Shown: positions 18,076 through 27,466 of the stretch, piece after piece | Layout: every line of letters starts with the position of its first letter | Numbering within the stretch: the first letter of the stretch is position 1 | Assembly: GCF_016278715.1 (NCBI RefSeq) | Contig: NZ_JADQBH010000120.1 | Location: 1-45,962, forward strand | Source of the DNA: Marinilabilia sp. | Lineage (GTDB): Bacteria > Bacteroidota > Bacteroidia > Bacteroidales > Marinilabiliaceae | Direction of reading: 5' to 3' | DNA: 45,962 bases | Notes under the pieces: model-generated | Database searches by the model: none | Told to the model about the DNA's origin: nothing | Seen by the model: the letters and a program-made list of their open reading frames with translations, nothing else | Made by a program: the position numbers and the translations under genes

Positions 18076-19071
18076 ATGTTATCAAAGTTTTTAGAAATCA
18101 CAAAAGCCTCCGTCTCATCAAAAGAAGTACAGACCTCTTTTACAGAAGGATACGACATCATCGGTGATGTTCACGGTTACGCCGGTGAATTGATTATTCT
18201 GCTAAAGCAACTGGGCTACAGGGAGATTAACGGAGTTTATATCCACAACAATCGCAAAGCAGTTTTTGTGGGCGATTTTACGTGTCGCGGACCGGAAACC
18301 CGGCGTACTGTATCCGTCGTCCGGAAAATGGTGGAAAACGAAACCGGATATGCGGTAATAGGGAATCATGAACTCAATGTTATTGGCCATTTCACCAAAA
18401 ATATTGAAGGAAAAACATTCAAACCGGCAACCGGCTCGAATAAAAAAATTATGGACCGCATAAAGGAAGAGTATATTTACGAAAAAGACCAACTCAAAGA
18501 CGATTTAAAATGGATTCGCAGATTACCGTTTTTCCTTGATTTTGATACTTTCAGGGTAACTCACGCCTACTGGTCGCAAGCCAACAGAGATATAATTGAG
18601 AGTCACATTACCAAAAACAAGCTCACAAAGAAGCTTTTGCAAATGATATTTGACCACGACACCCCATTTGCAGAGGCGGTTCGGCAAACCACACGGGGTA
18701 TTGAAATCAATCTTCCCCACGATCTTATTATTAAAGATGACCGAAACATACGCCGCACCAATTTCCGTATTCGCTGGTGGCAGGACCCGAAAGGTAAAAC
18801 ATTTAAGGAGATCAGCTACGGCAACAAGTTTACTCTTCCCACTTATACGGTGCCGCCGGAAATACTTTTTCCATTTGAAGTGTATTCAGAAAAAGCCCCT
18901 CCCGTTTTTGTTGGCCATTATTGTATGTCTCCCGACCGAATGATTCCCGTGCGCAATGTTTGTTGCGTGGATAATTGTGCGGCCAGTGGTGGACAATTGG
19001 CTGCTTACCGATGGCAAAATGGTGAAGAGTTGAAAATTACAGGATTTGTGTTTCAGGGAAAGAAAGGGTAG
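18076..19071 (+). CDS. PPP-like metallophosphoesterase with altered GDxxDRG motif
   Basis: 331 residues from the ATG at 18076; the frame is open to 18007 but those residues do not resemble the fold. Calcineurin-like motifs are present in order: YDIIGDVHGYAGEL, VGDFTCRGPETRR, AVIGNHELNVIGH, and a late GHYCMSP. It resembles the PrpE / bis(5-nucleosyl)-tetraphosphatase and serine/threonine phosphatase group, cytosolic and dependent on two metals. Odd point: the second Asp of GDxxDRG is Cys here; the metal-bridging Asp, Arg and Gly are kept, so the enzyme may be active but slower or changed. Substrate unknown. Convergent with topB. Confidence 0.82.
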   Translation: MLSKFLEITKASVSSKEVQTSFTEGYDIIGDVHGYAGELIILLKQLGYREINGVYIHNNRKAVFVGDFTCRGPETRRTVSVVRKMVENETGYAVIGNHELNVIGHFTKNIEGKTFKPATGSNKKIMDRIKEEYIYEKDQLKDDLKWIRRLPFFLDFDTFRVTHAYWSQANRDIIESHITKNKLTKKLLQMIFDHDTPFAEAVRQTTRGIEINLPHDLIIKDDRNIRRTNFRIRWWQDPKGKTFKEISYGNKFTLPTYTVPPEILFPFEVYSEKAPPVFVGHYCMSPDRMIPVRNVCCVDNCAASGGQLAAYRWQNGEELKITGFVFQGKKG

Positions 19072-19087
19072 ATTTTTTAGTCAGATT

Positions 19088-19114
19088 CGGGGGATCGGAA
19101 CTCACCGAACCTAA
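19088..19114 (+). repeat. Degraded hairpin repeat between convergent genes
   Basis: GGGGGATCGGAACTCACCGAACCTAATC keeps the GATCGGAA core and the ACCTAATC tail of the hairpin family at 9277 and 15945, but the stem is largely lost. Confidence 0.4.
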
Positions 19115-21493
19115 TCACTCCAAAACCACTTGATAATTTTCATCCCAGGTAAGCCGACCCTGTTTCTCGGATCCATCAGATGTTTTAAAACCTTTTAGCA
19201 CATTTGTTTTTCCGTTAAGAACAAGATCGCCTGCCTGTTTATCCGTCAGTTTCTTCTCCATAATTACAAATGGAATGATGACACGGCACCCCTCATGGTA
19301 GCGGTTACACCCCCACGCATTTTTACCTTTAATAATAACCCCGTTGCTACATTTGGGACATTTCCAGGTCGGTGTTTCGTCTTTCTCGAGGCGAAGTTGG
19401 TAATTATCGTCGAGTGAAAGGGTGCCATCCACCTTATCGCCATCTACCTCAAAACCTTTAATGACCGGAGTTTTTCCCTTTGTCAGCAGCGTTTCCACTT
19501 GTTTATCCGTCAATTTCTTATTCAGATATTCAAAAGGGATGAGTGTTTTGCAGCCTTCGCGGAAACGGGTGCATCCCCAGGCATTTTTCCCTTTAACCAT
19601 TTTCCCTTCACCACAGCGGGGACAGGCGATTTTACTATCATCCGAAGCTTCACTTTTGGATTCCTTTTTTTGCGCGCTATCTTTTTCAGCAGCGGCTTTT
19701 TTCTGTTCTTCGGTAACCTCAATTTTACGGGCCGAATGGTCGTTCTTCACCACCTGCACTACGCCCGCAACCATCTCTTTCATCTCCTCCATGAAAGCCT
19801 TTACATCGTAGTTCCCATGTTCAATGTCACGGAGTTTTTTCTCCCACATACCTGTGAGTTCCACCGATTTAAGCATATCATTCTTCACACTGTCAATCAG
19901 TTGAATTCCCGTAATGGTAGGGATCAGATTTTTCCGGTTCTTTGTAATGTATCGTCGCTTAAACAATGTTTCAATAATTGCCGCCCGGGTAGAAGGCCGA
20001 CCGATGCCGTTTTCCTTCATCAGGTCACGCAATTCTTCATCGTCCACCTGCTTACCCGCTGTTTCCATTGCCCGCAACAGGGTGGCTTCGGAATAAAGCT
20101 TTGGAGGCTGGGTTTCTTTTTCCTGGAGATCCGGTTCATGGGGCCCCTTCTCTCCTTTCTCAAAGTCAGGCAACACATTGTCGTCGCCCGGTTTTTTACC
20201 GGCCGAATCTTTTTTATACACTTCGCGCCAGCCCGGATCAACAATTTGTTTTCCTGAAGTTTTAAATTTCACTTTCCCCACTTTTCCTTCCACAGTGGTT
20301 GTAGAAATGGTAGCATCGGGCCAGAAAGCAGCGATAAAACGGCGGGCCACTGTATCAAAAACCATTTTCTCATTGCGACTGAGATTGGCAGGAATCTGCC
20401 CGGTAGGAATAATGGCATGGTGATCAGTAACCTTGTTGTTGTCAAATACTTTTTTAGACTTCCGGATTTTTTTATCAAGCAAAGGAGCAGTAAGTGCCTC
20501 GTAAGGTTTAAGTCCCTTCAGTGTAGAACCGATTTTGGGATAAATATCCTCACTAAGAAAGGTAGTATCCACACGCGGATAAGTGGTTGCTTTCTTTTCG
20601 TAAAGCGACTGAATCAATTTGAGGGTTTCATCGGCCGAAAAGCCAAAACGCTTGTTGCATTCGACCTGCAAGGCTGTCAGGTCGAACAACCGGGGAGGAG
20701 CTTCCTTACCTTTTTTCCGATTAAAATCCGTAATTTCAAACTCATTGCCCTTAATAATTTCCAGCGCCTTCAGCGCTTCTTCCTTTTTGAAGAATTTTCC
20801 ACTGGTAGCCGAAAATACCACCTCTTTGTAGGTTGTTTTCAGTTCCCAGTAGGTTTGCGGCACAAAATTTTCAATCTCCTTGTGGCGATCCACAATAAGA
20901 GCCAGCGTAGGGGTCTGCACCCGCCCGATGGAGAGAACCTGGCCCTGCTGTCCATATTTCAGAGTATAAAGTCGTGTGGCATTGATTCCCAACAGCCAGT
21001 CGCCAATTGCCCGCATACTTCCGGCCGCATACAGCCTGTCGAATTCCTTTGCATCGCGCAATTTGGCAAACCCATCTTTTAATGCCTCTTCTGTCAAGGA
21101 CGAAACCCATAACCGTTTAACAGGACAGCTGCAATTCGCCTTTTGTAAAACCCAACGCTGAATCACCTCTCCCTCCTGGCCTGCATCACCACAATTAATC
21201 ACCTCGTCGGCCTTCTCTACCAACATGCTGATGGTACGAAACTGCTTCACTACCCCCTGGTTGGTCAAAAGCTTGATACCAAATTTGGCCGGCATCATTG
21301 GCAGTGAATGCAGTCGCCACCGCTTCCATTCAGGCGTATAATCGTGTGGTTCCTTAAGTGTACACAAATGCCCGAAAGTCCAGGTTACCTGAAAGTTATT
21401 CCCCTCATAATATCCGTCGCGTTGGTTCTTAGCTCCCAACACACGTGCAATTTCTCTGGCAACACTCGGTTTTTCGGCGATACAGACCTTCAT
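19115..21493 (-). CDS. topB: DNA topoisomerase III (type IA)
   Basis: 792 residues. Toprim domain at the N-terminus (IAEKPSVAREIARVLG; acidic NCGDAGQEGE at about 99-109), gate domains with QVLSIGRVQTPTLALI (about 185-200), active-site Tyr305 in TTYPRVDTTF, and DLMKENGIGRPSTRAAIIETL. It cuts one DNA strand through a 5-prime phosphotyrosine to decatenate or relax DNA. The C-terminus carries two zinc-ribbon repeats (CPRCGEGKMVKGKNAWGC, CPKCSNGVIIKGKNAWGC) each followed by a KKLTDKQ segment. Long antisense open frames over this gene are by-products. It stands alone, convergent with the phosphatase gene. Confidence 0.95.
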   Translation of the reverse strand: MKVCIAEKPSVAREIARVLGAKNQRDGYYEGNNFQVTWTFGHLCTLKEPHDYTPEWKRWRLHSLPMMPAKFGIKLLTNQGVVKQFRTISMLVEKADEVINCGDAGQEGEVIQRWVLQKANCSCPVKRLWVSSLTEEALKDGFAKLRDAKEFDRLYAAGSMRAIGDWLLGINATRLYTLKYGQQGQVLSIGRVQTPTLALIVDRHKEIENFVPQTYWELKTTYKEVVFSATSGKFFKKEEALKALEIIKGNEFEITDFNRKKGKEAPPRLFDLTALQVECNKRFGFSADETLKLIQSLYEKKATTYPRVDTTFLSEDIYPKIGSTLKGLKPYEALTAPLLDKKIRKSKKVFDNNKVTDHHAIIPTGQIPANLSRNEKMVFDTVARRFIAAFWPDATISTTTVEGKVGKVKFKTSGKQIVDPGWREVYKKDSAGKKPGDDNVLPDFEKGEKGPHEPDLQEKETQPPKLYSEATLLRAMETAGKQVDDEELRDLMKENGIGRPSTRAAIIETLFKRRYITKNRKNLIPTITGIQLIDSVKNDMLKSVELTGMWEKKLRDIEHGNYDVKAFMEEMKEMVAGVVQVVKNDHSARKIEVTEEQKKAAAEKDSAQKKESKSEASDDSKIACPRCGEGKMVKGKNAWGCTRFREGCKTLIPFEYLNKKLTDKQVETLLTKGKTPVIKGFEVDGDKVDGTLSLDDNYQLRLEKDETPTWKCPKCSNGVIIKGKNAWGCNRYHEGCRVIIPFVIMEKKLTDKQAGDLVLNGKTNVLKGFKTSDGSEKQGRLTWDENYQVVLE

Positions 21494-22002
21494 AAAGTGG
21501 ATGATTGTGATGATGTAGCGCGAAGATAGTGAAAATGATTTTTAAAATTTAACATTGTTGAAATCCTAAACCCCGAGACGTCATGATACATTTGTATGAG
21601 CGATACGAATTGTTCGGAGTATCGCTTTTCTTTAATTTTGCCTCAATAAAAAAATATTAGGTTTCTCCATTTTTTAAATCGTTGAGCGGAATTATTCCGC
21701 CCGGCAGTGTGCAATAATATGGGTGGAAATCAAACTCCTGCTGGCAAACTATTTAGAAAACAACAACTAATACTGAAATAATTACATCGCTTCATCTTTC
21801 AGCATCCATAACTTCAGCCAAGGTAGGACTCTGCGTTTAGGCTTTTTTTTCGGACTATTGGGTACGCCAACCACACCAATAAAACTTTTTTAACTCATAA
21901 ACACTTCATTTTTCAATAAAAAAAGGATAAGTTTGTCCTAAATAAAAATAATCATCAAAATTTCGCAAACAATTATTTTCTAAACCTTAAGATTATCTAG
22001 AA
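21494..22002. other. Intergenic region with hairpins and a partial type B repeat
   Basis: No gene seen. Contents: a hairpin with arms AGCGATAC and GTATCGCT followed by a T-rich run (21599-21634); a -7-like TAATTTTG at 21633-21640; the stem GCGGAATTATTCCGC near 21684-21698; and CTCTGCGTTTAGGC followed by TCGGACTATTGGG (about 21828-21862), matching the right part of the type B repeat at 23159-23287. Confidence 0.5.
21928..21935 (+). promoter_or_regulatory. Promoter -7 box (TAAGTTTG) for the 92-residue membrane protein
   Basis: Exact TAnnTTTG about 68 nt upstream of the ATG at 22003; implied start of transcription near 21941, leader about 60 nt. Confidence 0.5.
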
Positions 22003-22281
22003 ATGAACGACATAGCAATAAGACTAACTATAGTAGCTTTTCTTGTATTTGCCATTAACCTTCCCTTTGGCTATTTTCGATCAAAAGTCAGAAAATTCTC
22101 TTTTAAATGGTTTTTATTCATCCATCTTCCAATCCCGTTGGTCGTATTTTTAAGAATATACAGTGATATTGGCTTCGCTTTCTACACTTATCTCATTCTT
22201 GTTGGCGCTTTCTTTTTGGGACAATTTGTCGGAAAAAAGCATATGGTAGCCATATTTAAAAACAAACAAAACAACGTTTAA
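22003..22281 (+). CDS. Small multi-pass membrane protein, unknown function
   Basis: 92 residues with three hydrophobic stretches: about 6-24 (RLTIVAFLVFAINLPFGYF), 37-53 (FLFIHLPIPLVVFLRIY) and 57-75 (FAFYTYLILVGAFFLGQF), joined by a basic loop (RSKVRKFSFK) and a basic tail (GKKHMVAIFKNKQ). By the positive-inside rule the loop and tail would face the cytoplasm. I do not recognise a named family. It has its own -7 box, and its stop is 14 nt before the type A repeat at 22296. Confidence 0.75.
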   Translation: MNDIAIRLTIVAFLVFAINLPFGYFRSKVRKFSFKWFLFIHLPIPLVVFLRIYSDIGFAFYTYLILVGAFFLGQFVGKKHMVAIFKNKQNNV

Positions 22282-22295
22282 TCGTGCTTTTTTTT

Positions 22296-22433
22296 ACAAT
22301 AGATCGTTAGATTTTTAAATATAAGATTCAAGAGAAATTCTATAATATTGATAACCAAACTATTAGGGCAAATGCCCCAGGACTTATAAGCAGTTAAGCA
22401 TTAGGCGATTACAAAAACTTAACGGACTATTGT
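22296..22433 (+). repeat. MITE-like element, type A (copy 2, best preserved ends)
   Basis: 138 bp from ACAATAGATCGTTAGATTT to CTTAACGGACTATTGT; the two ends are imperfect inverted repeats. Aligns along its whole length with the reverse complement of 5206-5341. It lies between the stop of the 22003 gene and the stop of the minus-strand small frame at 22448. Confidence 0.75.
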
Positions 22434-22447
22434 TTTAAGCATTTAGT

Positions 22448-22537
22448 TTAAAACTGAGCGGTTGCAAATGCAATAAAAATTGAGAAAACAATCATTACAG
22501 CTAAAGAAGGTGCAGTGAAAAGAAATCCTCTTTTCAT
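22448..22537 (-). CDS. Candidate 29-residue membrane peptide
   Basis: ATG at 22537 opens 29 codons ending in TAA. The peptide starts MKRGFLFTAPSLAVMIVF and ends FATAQF: a short basic start, one ~20-residue hydrophobic helix and no charged residue after it, which is typical of a genuine single-pass small protein and unlikely in random AT-rich DNA. The frame is flanked on its 3 prime side by the inserted type A element. I recognise no family and see no clear promoter. Confidence 0.45.
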   Translation of the reverse strand: MKRGFLFTAPSLAVMIVFSIFIAFATAQF

Positions 22538-22613
22538 AATAAATTAGAAAATCAATTACCGCTTAGCCAGATTATTTATACCGAATCCCTTAAATCTTAT
22601 CTTACCATTTTTT

Positions 22614-22736
22614 TTACAATAAAAGACCTTCGTTAAAACATCTATATTTACTGATAAACTCGAAAACAGGAAGATTTGCTCCTGTTTCCCGTAATTTGTT
22701 TACTCTTTTGCTTCTAGCTTTAATCGATTTTTCCAT
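22614..22736 (-). CDS. Candidate 40-residue basic small protein
   Basis: ATG at 22736, stop at 22614. The sequence starts MEKSIKARSKRVNKLRETGA and continues NLPVFEFISKYRCFNEGLLL: a strongly basic helix followed by a mixed hydrophobic tail. It lies 76 nt upstream of the 29-residue frame on the same strand, so the two could share a transcript. The evidence is composition and position only. Confidence 0.3.
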   Translation of the reverse strand: MEKSIKARSKRVNKLRETGANLPVFEFISKYRCFNEGLLL

Positions 22737-22797
22737 CCGGGAGAATCATTTTTAAACATATTTAATAAAAGACAAGAAGTTCAAAGGCCTGCTATTC

Positions 22798-22827
22798 TTG
22801 GTGTATGCAGGGATTTGTCCTATTTTT
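22798..22827 (+). promoter_or_regulatory. Predicted promoter facing sulP, far upstream
   Basis: TTG at 22798-22800 and TATTTTTG at 22820-22827, 19 nt apart: a good match to the Bacteroidota -33/-7 pair. No gene follows on the plus strand until sulP at 23324. The ~490 nt between are mostly repeat sequence, so repeats probably inserted into the sulP leader. Confidence 0.5.
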
Positions 22828-22848
22828 GCAAACTCAAAAAACATAGTA

Positions 22849-23287
22849 GTTCGTTAAGTTTTGAGAAGCTAGATATTAGATTTTTAGAAGTTAGTAACTT
22901 ACAGGCAGAAGTATGAGAGGTAGAAGAAAAACAATCAACTTATACAATTACTTTACAGCTTTTTGAGAAAGCTTTTCCTGATAAGTAAAGACTTAACTCT
23001 TGAAGATTAATGAACTGAAAAAAAAGCAACTTAAATCTTGAGTTAAACAAAAGAGAATTCATATAAGACTGATAACCTATACTCTAATAAAATCAACCGC
23101 ACATAAGCAAAAAATAGAATAAAAGACTTTTGTCAAATATTAGCCGACTATTGAGAAACAAGACTCCGTTAAACTCTTATAAACAGTTAATAATCAATCC
23201 ATTACAAGACCAGGAGAACAGGACATAACTCACTCATAATAAAAACTTTGCGTCTCTGCGTTTAAGCTATTTTTAACGGACTATTGT
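22849..23287 (+). repeat. Composite MITE-like repeat region (type B copy at 23159-23287)
   Basis: It begins ACATAGTAGTTCGTTAAG, a variant of the ACAATAGTCCGTTAAA end, and ends TTTAACGGACTATTGTG. The last ~130 bp (ACTCCGTTAAACTCTTAT, AATAATCAATCCATTACAAG, CATAACTCACTCATAATAAA, CTTTGCGTCTCTGCGTTTAA) form the clearest type B copy; its reverse complement matches 7133-7230 and it runs in the same orientation as 44790-44933. Confidence 0.6.
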
Positions 23288-23323
23288 GAGAAAGAAGTAC
23301 AACCAATTTACCATTCCATACTA

Positions 23324-24853
23324 ATGAAGCAACTCTTCGATCTATTCAATTTTTCACAAAGAATCAATTACAAAACCGAAATACTATCCGGAATAACCGT
23401 TGCGTTGGCACTTGTGCCTGAAGCCGTAGCTTTTGCAATGATTGCAGGATTATCTCCACTTACCGGGCTCTATGCAGCATTTGTGATGGGACTGGTAACC
23501 TCCATTTTTGGCGGCCGCCCCGGCATGATATCAGGTGCTACAGGAGCAGTAGCCGTGGTTATCGTCGCACTGGCACAGAGTCATGGAGTAGAATATGTTT
23601 TTGCCACTGTAGTGCTGGCAGGCCTCATTCAAATGACTGCCGGATTTCTAAAGCTCGGAAAGCTAATTCGTCTGGTACCTCACCCCGTTATTTTCGGATT
23701 TGTAAACGGGTTGGCCATCATCATTTTCATGTCTCAGCTGGCACAGTTTAAAAACCCTGATGGCGAATGGCTTACCGGCCATGCTTTATATACAATTCTT
23801 GGATTGGTTTTACTTACCATGCTCATCATTTGGGGCCTGCCAAAAATCACCAAAGCCATTCCGGCATCCCTTGCTGCCATTTTAGTGGTATTTGGCATTG
23901 TAGCATACTTCGGCATTGATACAAGAACAGTAGGTGACCTTGCTTCCATAAAAGGAGGGTTTCCCCCTTTTCACATACCGGACATCCCCTTAAGTCTTGA
24001 AACCCTTGAAATCATTTTCCCCTATGCTGCCATCGTTGCAGGAGTCGGACTTATCGAAAGTCTGCTGACACTCGATATTGTAGATGAAATTACCGAAACG
24101 CGGGGAAGTGGAAACAAAGAAGCTGTAGCCCAGGGCGTAGCCAATATGCTCTCCGGCGTTTTTTCCGGTATGGGCGGATGTGCCATGATTGGTCAGAGCC
24201 TCATTAACACCTCCAACGGTGCCAGAGCCCGCTTATCGGGGATTGTCGCGGCCATTATGCTTTTGGTATTTGTAATGTTTGGCTCCGGACTCATTGAAAA
24301 AGTCCCCATGGCAGCGCTCACAGGTCTGATGATAATGGTCTCCATTGGGACCTTTGAATGGGCTAGTCTCCGTACGTTTGGAAAAATGCCAAAATCAGAT
24401 CTTCTGGTAATGGTCACAGTGACACTGGTTACCGTATTCCTGCACAATCTTGCCTTAGCAGTGATTATAGGCGTTATAATCTCTGCACTTGTATTCGCCT
24501 GGGACAATGCCAAACGCATTCGGGCACGAAAGCGCTTCGACGAAAACGGAATCAAACACTACGAGATTTACGGTCCACTTTTCTTTGGCTCCATTAGTGC
24601 CTTCAACGAGAAATTTGATATCCAGAACGATCCAGATGAAGTAATTATTGATTTTGCAGAGAGCCGGGTGGTGGATATGTCGGCCATTGAGGCCCTTAAT
24701 AAAATCACCGAGCGCTACCTCAAAGTAGGGAAAAAGGTTCACCTGAAGCACCTGAGTTCTGACTGCCGCAAACTCCTCCAGAATGCAGAAGACATCATTG
24801 ATGTGAATGTAATGGAGGATCCTACCTATAAGGTGATGGTGAATAAATTGTAG
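23324..24853 (+). CDS. SulP-family anion transporter with STAS domain
   Basis: 509 residues. A membrane domain of roughly 10-14 helices (about 20-395) with the SulP marks GITVALALVPEAVAFAMIAG, LTGLYAAFVMGLV, FGGRPGMISGATGAVAVV and SGMGGCAMIGQSLIN, then a cytosolic STAS domain (about 415-505; VIIDFAESRVVDMSAIEALNKI). SulP proteins move sulfate, bicarbonate or other anions, often with Na+ or H+; the substrate here is unclear. No sulfate-assimilation or carbonic anhydrase gene is adjacent. A terminator follows. The likely promoter is ~490 nt upstream, beyond inserted repeats. Confidence 0.93.
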   Translation: MKQLFDLFNFSQRINYKTEILSGITVALALVPEAVAFAMIAGLSPLTGLYAAFVMGLVTSIFGGRPGMISGATGAVAVVIVALAQSHGVEYVFATVVLAGLIQMTAGFLKLGKLIRLVPHPVIFGFVNGLAIIIFMSQLAQFKNPDGEWLTGHALYTILGLVLLTMLIIWGLPKITKAIPASLAAILVVFGIVAYFGIDTRTVGDLASIKGGFPPFHIPDIPLSLETLEIIFPYAAIVAGVGLIESLLTLDIVDEITETRGSGNKEAVAQGVANMLSGVFSGMGGCAMIGQSLINTSNGARARLSGIVAAIMLLVFVMFGSGLIEKVPMAALTGLMIMVSIGTFEWASLRTFGKMPKSDLLVMVTVTLVTVFLHNLALAVIIGVIISALVFAWDNAKRIRARKRFDENGIKHYEIYGPLFFGSISAFNEKFDIQNDPDEVIIDFAESRVVDMSAIEALNKITERYLKVGKKVHLKHLSSDCRKLLQNAEDIIDVNVMEDPTYKVMVNKL

Positions 24854-24884
24854 GAGATGCAGTTTTATTACCGCCCCAAATAGG

Positions 24885-24915
24885 AAGTGCGGTCTCCGAA
24901 CCGCACTTTTTTTTT
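24885..24915 (+). terminator. sulP terminator
   Basis: Stem AAGTGCGGT / ACCGCACTT, 6-nt loop, followed by a T9 run; 32 nt after the stop. The gap to the ABC-F gene (24916-25064) holds a weak nested inverted repeat. Confidence 0.85.
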
Positions 24916-25064
24916 ATAAAACCACAAGAATTCAACGCTTCCCGAAATGGGACAGTTTGAAATTCACTTCTCTTCGAAATGGGGCGGATTCGCTTCGGCT
25001 CTGCCGCTTTCGACAGAAAAATCCGTCCATCCCGTGAAACTGTGCGATTGGGAAACCGCGCCTC

Positions 25065-26722
<1,658 letters not shown>

Positions 26723-26908
26723 ATAAGATTTCTATCTCTTATTTATACATTCTGAAAAAAATCGGCACATTATACTTAGTCGGAAAAAACTGTAATTATT
26801 CACTTTACCCCTGCAATCCAAAGTTTGGTTATTCTTCCCGAATGATTGATTGCAGAGTATTTTAAAAGAAAAAAATAATCTGTCCCCTGATTTCGGGGTG
26901 CAAAGATA
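26723..26908 (-). promoter_or_regulatory. ABC-F promoter and structured leader
   Basis: Minus-strand -7 box TATCTTTG (plus CAAAGATA, 26901-26908), about 220 nt upstream of the ABC-F start. The leader can form a CCCC/GGGG hairpin at its 5 prime end and a CTGCAATC / GATTGCAG stem around a ~30-nt loop, followed by a short T-run. ABC-F genes are often controlled by attenuation in such leaders; here that is inference. Confidence 0.45.
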
Positions 26909-26949
26909 AGCATAAAAAGTCGCTGGGGAGTTTAACCTTTGTTAAATAT

Positions 26950-27100
26950 ACAATAGATCGTTAGATTTTTAGAAGCTGGAGGTTAGAGGTTGGAGGCAGG
27001 ACTATTGTATACAATGATATTTTGAATTTTAACAAAAGCACCTCTTTTAAACATAAAGAACTAACTGAAAGTTTTTTTTGCAAAAGTTTAACGGACTATT
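26950..27100 (+). repeat. MITE-like element with type A ends
   Basis: Starts ACAATAGATCGTTAGATTTT and ends AAGTTTAACGGACTATTTA, the same ends as 22296-22433, but the middle (TAGAAGCTGGAGGTTAGAGG and an ACTATTGTATACAATGAT palindrome) is unrelated. With 27207-27359 it accounts for most of the 785-nt gap 26682-27466. Confidence 0.6.
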
Positions 27101-27206
27101 TATGATTGAAAAACTAACGATTAATCAGGATGGAAAAACAAGCACGTCCAAATGCTGTGAATTTAGTAAAATGGACTAAATTTGCGTAAACTGTACATTC
27201 TACGGA

Positions 27207-27359
27207 TTTTAACCCAAATTGAGCGATTCCGCTCAACGATTAAGCAAATGCAAGGCTTTCACAAAAAAAAAATGGTGAAAGCCAACATTTTCTAAATCGG
27301 GGTTAACTCTAAGTAAAGCGATACTTCGCTGAACTCCTATCGCTCAACTTAGGTTAAAA
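27207..27359. repeat. Palindromic element with inner hairpins (second MITE-like type)
   Basis: Outer inverted ends of type TTAACCYAARTTGAGCGAT enclose GAGCGATTCCGCTC, GGCTTTCAC / GTGAAAGCC around an A-rich loop, and AGCGATAC / TATCGCT. The whole 153-bp unit can fold as a branched structure. No open frame. The inner AGCGATAC hairpin resembles 21599-21626. Confidence 0.6.
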
Positions 27360-27384
27360 AAGAATTTTCATCTATTCTTCGGAA

Positions 27385-27411
27385 TTATTTCATTGAATTT
27401 TAATGAAATAA
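27385..27411. promoter_or_regulatory. Perfect 10-bp inverted repeat upstream of the patatin gene
   Basis: TTATTTCATT and AATGAAATAA separated by 7 nt, about 56 nt before the ATG at 27467. A possible operator; it lacks a T-run and is AT-rich, so it may be incidental. Confidence 0.4.
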
Positions 27412-27466
27412 GTAAAGTTTTTCGTGAGAATAAAAAAAAACCATAATCCCGAATAAATCAATACAA

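Noticed and set aside
19499-20257. Long plus-strand open frame of 252 codons antisense to topB
   Set aside because: It lies wholly inside topB, whose motifs are complete; the antisense product shows no family features. The 221-codon frame at 20417-21082 is rejected for the same reason.
21599-21634. Terminator for a plus-strand gene
   Set aside because: No plus-strand gene ends upstream (topB is on the minus strand and starts at 21493), so I list it only as a hairpin, possibly a repeat.
27108-27180. Short plus-strand frames downstream of the 26950-27100 repeat (19-25 codons)
   Set aside because: Too short and without compositional signal; likely chance.
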